Of a stretch of DNA of 64,000 bases, positions 8,722 through 18,068 are shown piece after piece. This DNA is from Sphingobium lignivorans (GTDB lineage: Bacteria > Pseudomonadota > Alphaproteobacteria > Sphingomonadales > Sphingomonadaceae). The notes below the pieces were generated by a model. The model worked only from the letters and a program-made list of their open reading frames with translations. It did not search any database and was not told the DNA's origin. The stretch spans positions 1,240,001 through 1,304,000 of the forward strand of contig NZ_JACHKA010000001.1 in assembly GCF_014203955.1 (NCBI RefSeq), written 5' to 3'. The position numbers and the translations under genes are program-made. Every line of letters begins with the position of its first letter. The stretch's first letter is position 1.

Positions 8722-10836
8722 TCACCAGTCCTCCTGCGCCCGGGTGATGAGGTAGCCGTGGATGTCCTTCGCCTGCGCTTCGGTCAGCACGCCCTCGAAG
8801 CTTGGCATGCCGTTGTGGAGGCGGGTGCCCCTGAGCACGATGTCCAGGAAGCTGTCATGCGCCTCCTTGTTCATCTTGCGCAGGTCCTTGATGCCGCCGG
8901 TCGCGTTGTCGCCGTGGCAGCGGTTGCAGCTCTCGCCGTAGAGCGTGGCGCCGCGCGCGGCGACGTCGGCGGGGATGCGCTCGCGCGGCAGATAGGCGTC
9001 CTGCGTCGCGGGAGGCATTGGCGGCAGCGTGACGCCCTTCGCGCCGAGCTTGAAGACCATCAGCTTGGCGGTGGCGAAGCGGAAGGGCCCGTCCCGGTTG
9101 AGATTGTAGACCGGTGAGCCGCCCCATCCGGCATTGATCGCGATATATTGCTCGCCATCGACCATGTAAGTGATCGCGCCCGCCACCGGCGCCTGGTCGA
9201 TATTCATTTCCCAGAGCTTGAGGCCATTGTCGGCGCGGTAGATGGCGAGCGTCCGGTTGATCGTCCCCTGCACCAGGATGTTGCCCGCCGTGGTCAGCAC
9301 GCCGCCCGAGCCGGGCAGGGGATAGCTCACGCGCCAGGCCTCGCGCTGCTTCACCGGGTCCCAGGCGAGCAGATAGCCCTTCTCGCTGGCGAGGACCTCC
9401 TTCATCAGCGCCTTGCGCAGCTCGGGCTGGCTGGCATGGTCCTGCCCGGTATTGTTGCGGCCCTTCACATAACGATACTGGCCGTCCTCCGCCCGTGCAT
9501 AGATCGCGGCCTGTTCCTGCGCCGAGAGATAGACGAGCCCGGTCTTCGGGCTGTAGCTCATCGGGTGCCAGGTGTGGGCGGCCATCCAGCTCGGGTTCAT
9601 GAGATGCGGGGTGGTGGTGTTGTGGGCCGTGGGCAGCACCGCCGGGCGCCCGGTCTTCATGTCGACATGGCTGGCCCATGTGTTCACCGAGACATAGGAT
9701 TTCGCCGAGATCAGTTGGCCCGTGCCCCGGTCCAGCACATAGAAGAAGCCGTTCTTGGGCGCCTGCATGATGACCTGCCGCGTGCGTCCCTTGATCTTCA
9801 TATCGGCGAGCACCATCGGCTGGGTGCAGGTATAGTCCCAGTCCTCCTCGGGCACCATCTGATAGTGCCACTTGTATGCGCCGGTGGTCGCATCGACTGC
9901 GACGATGGAGCAGAGGAACAGGTTGTCGCCTTTGCCCTCGCTGCGGAAATGCCACATGTGCGGGCTGCCGTTGCCGGTGCCGATGTAGACGAGGTTGAGC
10001 TTGGGATCATAAGCGAAGCTGTCCCAGGCATTGCCGCCGCCGCCCGCTTCCCAGAACTTGCCGTGCCAGGTCGGCTGGGCGATCCTCATCGCGCTGTCGG
10101 AGGCTTCGCCGTCCGGGCCCTTCGCCGGGTCGGTCGGCACGATGTAGAATTTCCACAGCCGCTTGCCGGTTGCCGCGTCATAAGCAACGACGAAGCCGCG
10201 CGAGCCATAGTCCGCGCCGCCATTGCCGATGATGACCTTGCCATCATACACGCGCGGGGCGCCGGTGATCGAATACTGGTCCTTGCGGTCGAATGTCTGG
10301 GCGGACCAGATCTCCTTGCCGCTATGCCTGTCGATGGCGATCAGCCGCCCGTCGAGCGCGCCGATGATGATGCTGTCGCCCCAGGCCGCGATCCCGCGCG
10401 AGGAAGGGCCGCAGCAGGCGAGGCCCGCCCATTCCTTGCCCACCCCGGGGTCGTAGGTCCAGAGCTTGCGGCCGGTCCTGGCGTCATAGGCCGTGACGAC
10501 GTTGAAGATCGTCTCGTTGTAGAGCACGCCGTCGATGACCAGCGGGCTTGCCTGCACGCCGCGATAGGTCTCCAGATCGTCATACCAGGCGAGGCCCAGA
10601 TCCTGCGCATTGCCGTCGTTGATCTGGTCGAGCGGGCTGTAGCGCTGCTCGTCCCATGTCCGGCTGTAGCTGGCCCACTGGCCGGGATGCGCATCGGCAT
10701 TCACCATGCGGTCATGGTCGATGCCCTGCCCGACAGTCCCGGCGCCGGCTCGTCCGCCGTCGCCGGCGCTGGCCTGATAGGCCGTGGTGCCGAGCAGGGC
10801 CGCCACGGCCAGTGCTCCGATCAGGCGATGCGTCAT
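8722..10836 (-). CDS. Quinohaemoprotein (PQQ, haem c) alcohol dehydrogenase, second copy
   Basis: A 704-residue paralogue of the enzyme encoded at 5.9-8.0 kb. A GGGAGAGGAC ribosome site precedes the ATG, and a signal peptide ends near YQASAGD. Features are the vicinal cysteines in LACCGPSSRG, catalytic D315 in VAVDATTG with Thr at +2 (calcium type rather than lanthanide type), the AGGGGNAWDSFAYDP block and a C-terminal haem site CNRCH at 637-641 with a Met ligand in HNGMPSF. The middle of the propeller (after about residue 385) differs most from the other copy, which is where the substrate pocket is usually shaped, so a different alcohol is likely. It appears to be a single-gene transcript facing the first copy. 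Confidence 0.9.
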   Translation of the reverse strand: MTHRLIGALAVAALLGTTAYQASAGDGGRAGAGTVGQGIDHDRMVNADAHPGQWASYSRTWDEQRYSPLDQINDGNAQDLGLAWYDDLETYRGVQASPLVIDGVLYNETIFNVVTAYDARTGRKLWTYDPGVGKEWAGLACCGPSSRGIAAWGDSIIIGALDGRLIAIDRHSGKEIWSAQTFDRKDQYSITGAPRVYDGKVIIGNGGADYGSRGFVVAYDAATGKRLWKFYIVPTDPAKGPDGEASDSAMRIAQPTWHGKFWEAGGGGNAWDSFAYDPKLNLVYIGTGNGSPHMWHFRSEGKGDNLFLCSIVAVDATTGAYKWHYQMVPEEDWDYTCTQPMVLADMKIKGRTRQVIMQAPKNGFFYVLDRGTGQLISAKSYVSVNTWASHVDMKTGRPAVLPTAHNTTTPHLMNPSWMAAHTWHPMSYSPKTGLVYLSAQEQAAIYARAEDGQYRYVKGRNNTGQDHASQPELRKALMKEVLASEKGYLLAWDPVKQREAWRVSYPLPGSGGVLTTAGNILVQGTINRTLAIYRADNGLKLWEMNIDQAPVAGAITYMVDGEQYIAINAGWGGSPVYNLNRDGPFRFATAKLMVFKLGAKGVTLPPMPPATQDAYLPRERIPADVAARGATLYGESCNRCHGDNATGGIKDLRKMNKEAHDSFLDIVLRGTRLHNGMPSFEGVLTEAQAKDIHGYLITRAQEDW

Positions 10837-11102
10837 GTCCTCTCCCCTTCGCGCAGCCGCCGGCAGACCGGGGCAGGGCCTCGCGCGGCAGCTTCCCGGC
10901 TATGCCGCAGCCGGGCGGCGCTGCCAACGGTCCGGCCTTGCCCGTGACGGACGCACCCCTTGACCCTGCTGGCACTCGAGGCGGCGGACAGTCCACTCAG
11001 TCGCTCGCGAAGGGGGCGACGGAGCGCCCGCCCATCCCGCATTAGCCGTTTCTCAACATCGGTCCGGCTAGGAAGACGCCGCCCATTCGGCTCCTTCAGG
11101 GG

Positions 11103-12086
11103 ATGACAGGATTGACCGACAAGCGCGCCGCACCGATTGCTGAGGTCGAGGATCGGCTGGCCGGGCTCGATCTTCTCCGGGGCGTCGCGGCCATCGTCGT
11201 GCTGTTCATGCATGCCGTCGGCTTTGCGGGCGGGCATCTGGCGGTCGATTTTTTCTTCATGCTCTCCGGCTTCGTCATGGCGCGCACTTATGAGCGGCGC
11301 CTGTCGGACGGGCGGATCACGCCGGCGGGCTTTCTCGCGCGGCGCTATCGCCGCCTCTGGCCGATGATGGCGGTGGGCGCCACTCTGGGGCTTGGCGTCC
11401 AGCTGTTCCATCATGGGCTCAGCCTCGATCTCCTGCTGGCCTATGCCTTCGCGCTGGTCCTGCTGCCGGGCAGCGGCACGGTTCCCTACATGTTCAACCT
11501 GCCGGCATGGTCCATCTTCTACGAGCTGCTCGCCAATGCGCTCCATGGCGCGCTGTTCGCGCGGCGCGGCACGGCCGCCCTCGCGCTGGTGCTGGCGGGC
11601 TGCACGGCCTGCTTCCTCCTCGCTTATGCGTGGCTGGGCTATCCCCGCATTCTGGGGGAGACGACGCCGGCCATGCAGGTGGCGGTCATCTTCCGGGTCG
11701 TCATGGCCTATCTCGTGGGCGTGATCGCTTTCCGGCTCTGGGGGGACCGGCCACCTTTCCGGGTGCCGCTGACGGTCGGCGTCCTCATGCTGCCAACCTA
11801 TTGCCTGCTCGTGGCGTTGGTGCCTTTTGCCGGCTGGCCGCTGCCCTTCCTGTTCGTCGGCGGACCGCTCATGCTGGTTTCCGGTCTCGGCGATGCCCGG
11901 GAAGGCAGCGCCGCGTTCCTCGGGGCCTTGTCCTTCCCGCTTTATGCGATCCATTTTCCCATCCTCCAGATGGGCGACCTGCTCGGCATCCCGCCCCTGC
12001 CGTGCGCGCTCATTGCCCTCGCGGGGGCGGCGCTCTGGGTGCTTCCCGGCGCATCGCGCGCGCGGAGTGCCGCCGCACTCTCGTAG
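11103..12086 (+). CDS. Acyltransferase 3 family membrane protein
   Basis: A 327-residue integral membrane protein of the OafA/YrhL acyltransferase-3 family, which O-acylates sugars in polysaccharides, lipids or antibiotics. The family start block is clear: LAGLDLLRGVAAIVVLFMHA, with the conserved Arg and His, followed by DFFFMLSGFVMARTYERR. Around nine to ten hydrophobic segments follow. There is no C-terminal SGNH domain, so it is the short form. CAGGGG lies just before ATG 11103. The neighbours (a divergent quinohaemoprotein gene and an ABC exporter) give no hint of the acceptor. It is transcribed alone. Confidence 0.85.
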   Translation: MTGLTDKRAAPIAEVEDRLAGLDLLRGVAAIVVLFMHAVGFAGGHLAVDFFFMLSGFVMARTYERRLSDGRITPAGFLARRYRRLWPMMAVGATLGLGVQLFHHGLSLDLLLAYAFALVLLPGSGTVPYMFNLPAWSIFYELLANALHGALFARRGTAALALVLAGCTACFLLAYAWLGYPRILGETTPAMQVAVIFRVVMAYLVGVIAFRLWGDRPPFRVPLTVGVLMLPTYCLLVALVPFAGWPLPFLFVGGPLMLVSGLGDAREGSAAFLGALSFPLYAIHFPILQMGDLLGIPPLPCALIALAGAALWVLPGASRARSAAALS

Positions 12087-12305
12087 CGGCAATCCCCCGC
12101 CCCATGCTGCACCTGCGAGGGCGAATTGACGCTTGCGGCGATTCGGGTTATCCAGGCGCATCGATCACGCCAGCCAGGGAGGGCAATTGATGGCTAATCC
12201 GTCCATGCACATGCGCAGCTCCCGACGCGGGCCCGGCAAGGCCTGACGCTCGTTCCGGTGGCTTTCCTGCCGCCGCCTTCGTGATCTTTTCAGCACCATA
12301 AGGGG

Positions 12306-14141
12306 ATGGCACGCCCGCCGCGTGCCTGCATCATCGTCATGACCAACCCACGCGCAACGCGCCGCGCGGACGCGATCCGTCTCGGCCTCGGTTTCACTTT
12401 CAGGCACTGGGCCCGGCACAAGGGCTGGGTCGCCTTCATCATGGTCGTGCTGGTCATCAGCACGGCGGCGGAGATGCTGGTGCCGCTGTTCGCCGGCCGG
12501 CTGACCGATGCCTTGCAGAAGGGCGTCGCCGGCCGGGCCGAGGCATTGCAGGCCTTCCTCGCCATGACGGCGCTGGCGCTCGGGCCGGTCGTCTTCGGGC
12601 GCGCCGCGATCTTCGGCATCATCGGCCTTACTCTGCGCGTCATGCAGGATATCGGCAACGAGGCGTTCCAGCGCGTCCAGCGCTTCTCGACCGACTGGCA
12701 TGCGAACAGCTTCTCCGGCTCGGTCGTCCGCAAGATCACGCGCGGCATGTGGGCGCTCGATCTTCTGGATGACGTGCTGCTGCTCGGCCTGTTCCCGGCG
12801 CTGCTCGTGCTTGGCGGCACGATGGCGCTGCTGGCGTGGCACTGGCCGGTGCTGGGGCTCGCCATGGCGCTGGGCTCGGCGGTCTATATCGGCTTCGTCG
12901 TCTGGTTCTCGACGCGGATCGTCGCGCCGGCGGCCACATTGTCCAATCGCTGGGATACCGCGCTGGGCGGCATGCTGGCCGATTCCATCGGCGCGAACAG
13001 CGTGGTGAAGGGCTTCGGCGCCGAGCAGCGCGAGGATGTGCGCGTGGCGCAGGTGGTTGGCAAGTGGCGGCAGCGCACCCGGCGGACCTGGATCTTCGGG
13101 ACGGTCGGCAACGCGGTGCAGACCGCGCTGCTCTGGATGGTGCGTGCCACGGTCACGGGCGGGGCGCTGTGGCTCTGGTGGCGCGGCGAGGCGACGACCG
13201 GGGACATCATCTACGTGCTCACTACCTATCTCGTCATCCACGGCTATCTGCGCGATATCGGCCAGCACGTCACGCATCTCCAGCGCTCGGTGAACGACAT
13301 GGAAGAGCTGGTGCGCATGCATGACGAGCCGCTGGGCATCGCGGATCGCGCCGGCGCGCAGCCCATCCGGGTGGAGCGGGGCGAGATCCGCTTCGATCGG
13401 GTGACCTTCCGCTATGGCGGGCATGAAAAGCCGCTTTACGAGGCGCTGGATATCACCATTCCGGCGGGGCAGCGCGTGGGGCTCGTCGGCCGCTCCGGCT
13501 CGGGCAAGACGACCTTCGTCAAGCTGGTGCAGCGCCTTTATGACGTGACGGACGGGCGCGTGCTCATCGACGGGCAGGATGTGCGTGCCGTCACGCAGGC
13601 GAGCCTGCGGCGCAACATCGCCATCGTGGCGCAGGAGCCCATCCTGTTCCACCGCACGCTGGCCGAGAACATCGCTTATGGTCGGCCGGACGCGACGATG
13701 GCGGACATCGAGCGGGCCGCGGAACTTGCCAATGCGCATGGCTTCGTCGCGCGGCTGCCGCGCGGCTATCGCACGCTGGTCGGTGAGCGGGGCGTGAAGC
13801 TCTCGGGCGGCGAGCGGCAGCGCGTGGCGCTGGCCCGTGCCTTCCTGGCTGACGCGCCGATCCTGATCCTCGACGAGGCGACCTCCAGCCTCGATTCGGA
13901 ATCGGAAGTGCTGATTCAGGATGCGCTCCAGCGGCTGATGGCCGGGCGTACGGCGATCGTCATCGCGCACCGCCTCTCCACCGTGCGCGCGCTGGACCGG
14001 ATCGTGGTGTTCGATGCGGGGCGGATCGTCGAGGATGGCACCCACGAGTCACTGCTCCGGCTGGAAGGCGGCCAGTATCGCCGCCTGTTCGAGCATCAGT
14101 CCGGCACCGCCGAGCCGGTCCTGATCGGCGAGGCGGGGTAG
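12306..14141 (+). CDS. ABC exporter, fused membrane and ATPase domains
   Basis: A 611-residue half-transporter of the MsbA/ABCB type. Residues of about 25-330 hold six membrane segments. The ATPase domain has Walker A GRSGSGKT near 396-403, the LSGGERQRVALARAF signature, Walker B ILILDEA near 519-525 and an H-loop in IVIAHRLS. It works as a homodimer and exports a lipid, peptide or drug; the substrate is unknown. The start at 12306 follows AAGGGG; an internal ATG at 12339 lacks a ribosome site. No partner gene is adjacent, so it stands alone. Confidence 0.88.
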   Translation: MARPPRACIIVMTNPRATRRADAIRLGLGFTFRHWARHKGWVAFIMVVLVISTAAEMLVPLFAGRLTDALQKGVAGRAEALQAFLAMTALALGPVVFGRAAIFGIIGLTLRVMQDIGNEAFQRVQRFSTDWHANSFSGSVVRKITRGMWALDLLDDVLLLGLFPALLVLGGTMALLAWHWPVLGLAMALGSAVYIGFVVWFSTRIVAPAATLSNRWDTALGGMLADSIGANSVVKGFGAEQREDVRVAQVVGKWRQRTRRTWIFGTVGNAVQTALLWMVRATVTGGALWLWWRGEATTGDIIYVLTTYLVIHGYLRDIGQHVTHLQRSVNDMEELVRMHDEPLGIADRAGAQPIRVERGEIRFDRVTFRYGGHEKPLYEALDITIPAGQRVGLVGRSGSGKTTFVKLVQRLYDVTDGRVLIDGQDVRAVTQASLRRNIAIVAQEPILFHRTLAENIAYGRPDATMADIERAAELANAHGFVARLPRGYRTLVGERGVKLSGGERQRVALARAFLADAPILILDEATSSLDSESEVLIQDALQRLMAGRTAIVIAHRLSTVRALDRIVVFDAGRIVEDGTHESLLRLEGGQYRRLFEHQSGTAEPVLIGEAG

Positions 14142-14523
14142 CGGTGGAGGGCGCTCCTGTCCCGGCTTCACGGTGCCGGGGCGGGAGCGCGCAGGGCGGG
14201 TCGGGAAAGTGTCCGTATTCTTCTGCCTCACGCCGCGCCCCAAGCGCAGCCGGGAAAGGGAGGGGTAAGCCCGCGGGCGTGAGCTTCTCGCTTGCCTTGG
14301 TCCGCCCACGCCTCTCCCCCCAGGGCGGAGGCTCTTGTGCGACTGAGGCAGGAAGGCGGCCCGCAGGATTCGTGAAATCCCGCGGAAATCTGCCAATTCG
14401 GCACGCTGGCATTTCTATTTTCCTGAAAAGTCTGTCTCGATTTATCCCACTGATCCGGCAAGGACTCCCGCGCTAGAAGGCCTTCAGCGGTGCTTTCCGC
14501 GCCTTTCGAACAGGGAGTTTCCA
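14142..14523. other. Gene-less interval upstream of the doxX-like gene
   Basis: About 380 bases without a believable gene. Short open frames here on both strands are low-complexity, proline- and arginine-rich and have no ribosome site. The 5' part contains GC-rich inverted segments with no U-tract. The last 100 bases are richer in A and T and probably hold the promoter for the DoxX-nitroreductase pair. I see no tRNA, known riboswitch or mobile-element end. Confidence 0.4.
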
Positions 14524-14958
14524 ATGACCACATCCTCCATTCAGGTCCCCCGGCCTGAACCCCGTATTTGGGTGTCCTGTTCTGTCCAGTGGCTGTCCCT
14601 TGCCGGACGTCTTGCGCTTGCCCCGATCTTCATCCTGAGCGGCCTTTCCAAGGTCGCCGCGCCGGAAGCGAGCATCGCTTATATCGAAGCGGTTGGTCTG
14701 CCTTTCGTGCAGCTTGCCCTTGCCATCGCCATCCTTGTAGAGATTGTCGGCGGCGTCTTTCTGGTCGTGGGGTATCGCACCCGTCTGGCCGCTGCCGCGC
14801 TCGCGCTGTTCTCGATCGCGACCGCGATCTTCTTCCATGCGAATATCGGTGACCAGAACCAGTTCATCCATTTCTTCAAGAATATCGCCATCGCCGGCGG
14901 CCTGGCCCAGCTGGTCGCCCACGGTGCCGGCGCGCTCGCCCTCGATGCCCGCCGCTGA
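14524..14958 (+). CDS. DoxX family membrane protein
   Basis: A 144-residue DoxX/DoxD-like integral membrane protein with four hydrophobic helices. The family-typical GRLALAPIFILSGLSKV start lies at about residues 28-44, and FHANIGDQNQFIHFFKN precedes the last helix. DoxX proteins are often linked to redox or thiol stress and to quinone handling, but no single reaction is established. The gene lies 72 bp before a nitroreductase gene on the same strand; the pair is a common arrangement and is probably one transcript responding to electrophiles. A GGGAGTTTCC site precedes the ATG. Confidence 0.82.
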   Translation: MTTSSIQVPRPEPRIWVSCSVQWLSLAGRLALAPIFILSGLSKVAAPEASIAYIEAVGLPFVQLALAIAILVEIVGGVFLVVGYRTRLAAAALALFSIATAIFFHANIGDQNQFIHFFKNIAIAGGLAQLVAHGAGALALDARR

Positions 14959-15030
14959 ACCATCCATCACCACCGGCAGTGCCCCGCTTCCAACAGGCGG
15001 GCGCGCTGCCCCATTTCCCGGAGATCCATC

Positions 15031-15612
15031 ATGACCAACCGCACCACCGACACTGCGCTCGACAAACTGTTTCTCGATCGCTGGTCCCCGCGCGCCTTCG
15101 ATGGCAGCGCCTTGCCGGAAGCGGACCTGCGCACCATTCTCGATGCCGGCCGCTGGGCTCCGTCCGCCTATAATTACCAGCCCTGGCGCATCCTCTATGC
15201 GGTGAATGGCGATGCGAACTGGGAGACCTTCCTGTCCATCCTCGTGCCGTTCAACCAGAGCTGGGCGAAGAATGCCTCGGTGCTGCTGTTCTTCGTCTCC
15301 GACACGCTGATGCAACTGCCCGAAAGCGCCAATCCCTCGCACAGCCACAGCTTCGATACCGGTGCCGCCTGGGCGCAGATCGGGCTTCAGGCGCACATGC
15401 TGGGCTATCATGCGCACGGCATGACCGGCATCGATTTCGACAAGGCGCGCGACCTGCTGGCAGTGCCGGAGCGTTTCCGCGTGGAAGCCGCCGCCGCGAT
15501 CGGCCGCGCGACCGATCCCTCGGTCCTGCCTGAAGGCCTGCGCGAGCGGGAAGTGCCCAGCGACCGCAAGCCGCTGGCCGAGATCGCTTATCCCGGCAAG
15601 TTCGTCGCCTGA
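15031..15612 (+). CDS. Nitroreductase family FMN oxidoreductase
   Basis: A 193-residue FMN-dependent NAD(P)H oxidoreductase. The N-terminal RWSPRAFDGSALPEADL and AGRWAPSAYNYQPWRI blocks (about residues 14-60) are the FMN-binding signature of the nitroreductase superfamily. The FDTGAAWAQIGLQAHMLGYH segment and the C-terminal AIGRATDPS segment match small nitroreductases. It probably reduces quinones, nitroaromatics or other electrophiles. It follows the DoxX gene and is followed by a strong hairpin, so the operon ends here. Confidence 0.85.
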   Translation: MTNRTTDTALDKLFLDRWSPRAFDGSALPEADLRTILDAGRWAPSAYNYQPWRILYAVNGDANWETFLSILVPFNQSWAKNASVLLFFVSDTLMQLPESANPSHSHSFDTGAAWAQIGLQAHMLGYHAHGMTGIDFDKARDLLAVPERFRVEAAAAIGRATDPSVLPEGLREREVPSDRKPLAEIAYPGKFVA

Positions 15613-15622
15613 CCAAAGACCG

Positions 15623-15646
15623 GCGCATTCCCTTCGGGGAATGCGC
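15623..15646. terminator. Hairpin with UUCG loop between convergent genes
   Basis: A perfect 10-bp stem (GCGCATTCCC / GGGAATGCGC) closed by a TTCG tetraloop. It lies between the convergent ends of the nitroreductase and diguanylate cyclase genes. There is no long T-run on either side, so termination may be inefficient or factor-assisted, but the position and the very stable loop favour a bidirectional terminator. Confidence 0.65.
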
Positions 15647-15661
15647 TTCGGGCGCACCGGG

Positions 15662-16798
15662 TCAGGCGACCGCCCGTGTCTGCAGCGCCTCGACCGCTTC
15701 ATACTGGACGATTGTCCCCGCGCGCTTGCTGGCATAGAGCGCCTGGTCGGCGAGGCCGAGCAGATGCTCCAGGTCCTCCTCCCGTCCGTCCGCCACGACG
15801 AAGCCGAGACCCGTCGAGATGCTGATCGTGTGCTCGCCGATCTGGAACGGCCGCGCGATCGCTTCGGCGAGCCGTCCGGCCAGCTTCTCCGCTTCCTCGG
15901 CATTGTTGATGCCATATTGAATGACCGCGAACTCGTCGCCGCCCAGGCGCGCCGCGATGTCCGTCTCGCGCAGGGAACGGATGATCCGCTTGCCTACGAT
16001 CGTGAGCAGCGCGTCGCCGACCGGATGACCATAGCTGTCATTCACCGGCTTGAAGTCGTTGAGATCGATATAGTGCACCGCGATCAGGCCGGCGCCGCCC
16101 AGCGCCACGCGTTCCTCATACCATTCGCGCAGGGCGATGCGGTTCGGCAGCGCCGTCAGCGCATCCTTCCGCGCGAGATTGGCAAAGGCGAGGCGCAGGC
16201 CGATGTCCCTGACCAGCCGGCCATGGCGGCTGTGCAGGCTATGCGTTCCTCCCGCGAGCAATCCCGCGACGAGGGCGCTCATGACCCAATAAATCGCGTC
16301 TTGCTGGAGCAGCGCAACGAGAATGGCCGGGACCGTCGAGATCAGCATGCTCGGCACCGCGATCCACAGCCGCAGGCCAATGCCGACCGCCACGCCCGCG
16401 CAGTAGCCGATCAGCAGCGCGATGGTGAGCATGTGGATATCAGGGAAGGGCAGCATGAAGGCACGAACGCCGAAAAGGCCGAGCAGGATGGCGAAGCTCA
16501 GATAAGGGATGGCGAAACGGCGTTCGAGCCAGCGGGCCTCGTTGAGCGTGAGGCGCGGTTCGGCCGCTCGGAGCGCCAGCTGCCAGGCGACCAGCAGACG
16601 CGCCATGGATGCGAACGCCCCGGCGACGAGCAGGCCCAGCATGATGCCGTCCTGGGTGCGGGTATAGACCACCACGCCCGAGGCAATGAAACCCAGCGTC
16701 ATGATCGATGACGGGAGGAAGGCGTGAAACAGGCTGCGGATCAGCTCGATTTCGACAGCCTCGGGGACCGCGCGGTTGGATGGGATTCGGTTCTTCAT
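15662..16798 (-). CDS. Membrane diguanylate cyclase (GGDEF)
   Basis: A 378-residue protein. About six transmembrane helices fill residues 25-215 and a GGDEF domain follows. The catalytic motif GGDEF is at 286-290, preceded by RETD, a product-inhibition I-site (RxxD) at the usual spacing, so the enzyme should make cyclic di-GMP and be feedback-regulated. No periplasmic sensor domain or EAL domain is present. It is transcribed alone and ends at the shared hairpin with the nitroreductase gene. The signal it senses is unknown. Confidence 0.9.
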   Translation of the reverse strand: MKNRIPSNRAVPEAVEIELIRSLFHAFLPSSIMTLGFIASGVVVYTRTQDGIMLGLLVAGAFASMARLLVAWQLALRAAEPRLTLNEARWLERRFAIPYLSFAILLGLFGVRAFMLPFPDIHMLTIALLIGYCAGVAVGIGLRLWIAVPSMLISTVPAILVALLQQDAIYWVMSALVAGLLAGGTHSLHSRHGRLVRDIGLRLAFANLARKDALTALPNRIALREWYEERVALGGAGLIAVHYIDLNDFKPVNDSYGHPVGDALLTIVGKRIIRSLRETDIAARLGGDEFAVIQYGINNAEEAEKLAGRLAEAIARPFQIGEHTISISTGLGFVVADGREEDLEHLLGLADQALYASKRAGTIVQYEAVEALQTRAVA

Positions 16799-16963
16799 GG
16801 CAGTGGATGCGTCTGCAACTCTTCAAGATGGCAGTGCCTGAAAACCGTCGACGCTGCGACCGGGGTGCGGGCATGGTTCGACATCGTGGTAACGAGTCAA
16901 GGTGTCGAAATATTTAAGGCTTTTACCTCAGCTGCGTTTCTGCGACCAGCCGATTCCGCAGCG

Positions 16964-17908
16964 TCAGCCGCCGGGGTCCTCGGTCATTGCCCGGATGAGC
17001 GCACCCCTCTGGCGCCGGGGCAGGCGATCGAGGGGAAGGGCATAGAGCGCGCTCAGGAAGGTGGCATCTTCTTGCGTGACGGCCTGCACATTTGGGCCGC
17101 TTCCAAAGAGACCCAGGATGGATTGGGCGGGCGGGTCGTCCAGGGCATTGATCTCGGCGAGCGAGACCATCGCGGCATAGGAAGCCACCGTATCGAGCGG
17201 CAAGCCCTCCACCCTGGATACATCGATGACCACGGTCGCCTGCACGAGCGCCCGCACGGCCCCGGTGGAGATCAGGCTGGACCCATATTGGTTGAGCGAT
17301 GGCGCGCCGTCCACCAGCGGCAGAGCCGATCCGCTGCCTCCGCCTTCCCCGCCGGTCCATGGTGCCGGGGTGTCGCCGCTGCCGGATGTACCTTTCGCCT
17401 GGATGGCATCGCCATACCACCAGCGCACCGGTTCCTCGCCTTCGCGCAGTTCGCGCATGCGGGCGGGTGACACCCGGGTGAACTGCCGCGGCGCGCGGCG
17501 GGAGAGCGTGCGCACGAAGCGTCCGCCATCCATGGTGAAGGTGATAGCGATATTGGCCTTGCACTCGGCCGGTGCCACGGGCGCGCCGGCGTCGGCAGCG
17601 ATCGCCCGTACTTTCGCTTCGACCAGCGTCGCATGCTCGGATGAAAGGCCGAAGGCCCTCGGGCAGACCGGTTCCACCCATCGCGCGACCTGCTTGAAGG
17701 TCGTCGCCGCGCCGGTCTTCCTCAGGAAGTCGACCGCCGCCTTCCGGCTTTCCTCGCGCGTCTGCCGCGCGCCGGTCACGAGAATGTCGTCGCTTTCGTC
17801 GCGATCATCACCCTTGGAGTTCTCCTGGGAAGCGGATGCGGCGCTGCCCAAAAGGGCGGCACCCATGGCCATCAGTTTCAGCGCCTGCCTCATGTCGAGG
17901 GCCATCAT
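16964..17908 (-). CDS. Exported hypothetical protein, sphingomonad type
   Basis: A protein of up to 314 residues, not recognised. It has a signal peptide (LKLMAMGAALLGSAASA), then an acidic stretch (KGDDRDESDDI) and a VTGAR segment reminiscent of TonB-receptor N-termini, although no receptor barrel follows. The middle has two conserved-looking cysteines (VEPVCPRAF and PAECKANI), probably a disulfide. A glycine-serine linker lies near residue 190. An alternative start five codons in (17893) would place the signal peptide directly at the N-terminus. No neighbour suggests a role. Confidence 0.6.
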   Translation of the reverse strand: MMALDMRQALKLMAMGAALLGSAASASQENSKGDDRDESDDILVTGARQTREESRKAAVDFLRKTGAATTFKQVARWVEPVCPRAFGLSSEHATLVEAKVRAIAADAGAPVAPAECKANIAITFTMDGGRFVRTLSRRAPRQFTRVSPARMRELREGEEPVRWWYGDAIQAKGTSGSGDTPAPWTGGEGGGSGSALPLVDGAPSLNQYGSSLISTGAVRALVQATVVIDVSRVEGLPLDTVASYAAMVSLAEINALDDPPAQSILGLFGSGPNVQAVTQEDATFLSALYALPLDRLPRRQRGALIRAMTEDPGG

Positions 17909-17983
17909 CGTCTTTCGTGCTTCCCGTTCTATAATCTCAGCCTATCCGCTTTCCGAGGCTGCCGCCAGTATCCGCAGGATAGT

Positions 17984-18016
17984 GAAGAGGCGCCCCCCCG
18001 CGGGGGACGCCTCTTC
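17984..18016 (-). terminator. GC-rich hairpin downstream of the pirin gene
   Basis: A 9-bp stem GAAGAGGCG / CGCCTCTTC encloses a C-run and a G-run (17993-18007) that can extend the stem. It lies 52 bases beyond the pirin stop in the transcription direction. No T-run follows on the minus strand, so it is a moderately convincing terminator. It also separates the pirin transcript from the gene further along. Confidence 0.55.
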
Positions 18017-18068
18017 CCGGGACATGGCCTGGGGGGAGGGGGCAGGCCGGTTTCCCGGCATTGACCTC

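Noticed and set aside
5915..10836. Lanthanide-dependent dehydrogenase
   Set aside because: The position two residues after the catalytic Asp is Thr in both copies.
14142..14523. Possible tRNA or small RNA gene in the gap before the DoxX gene
   Set aside because: No cloverleaf, T-loop or CCA-type end could be found on either strand.
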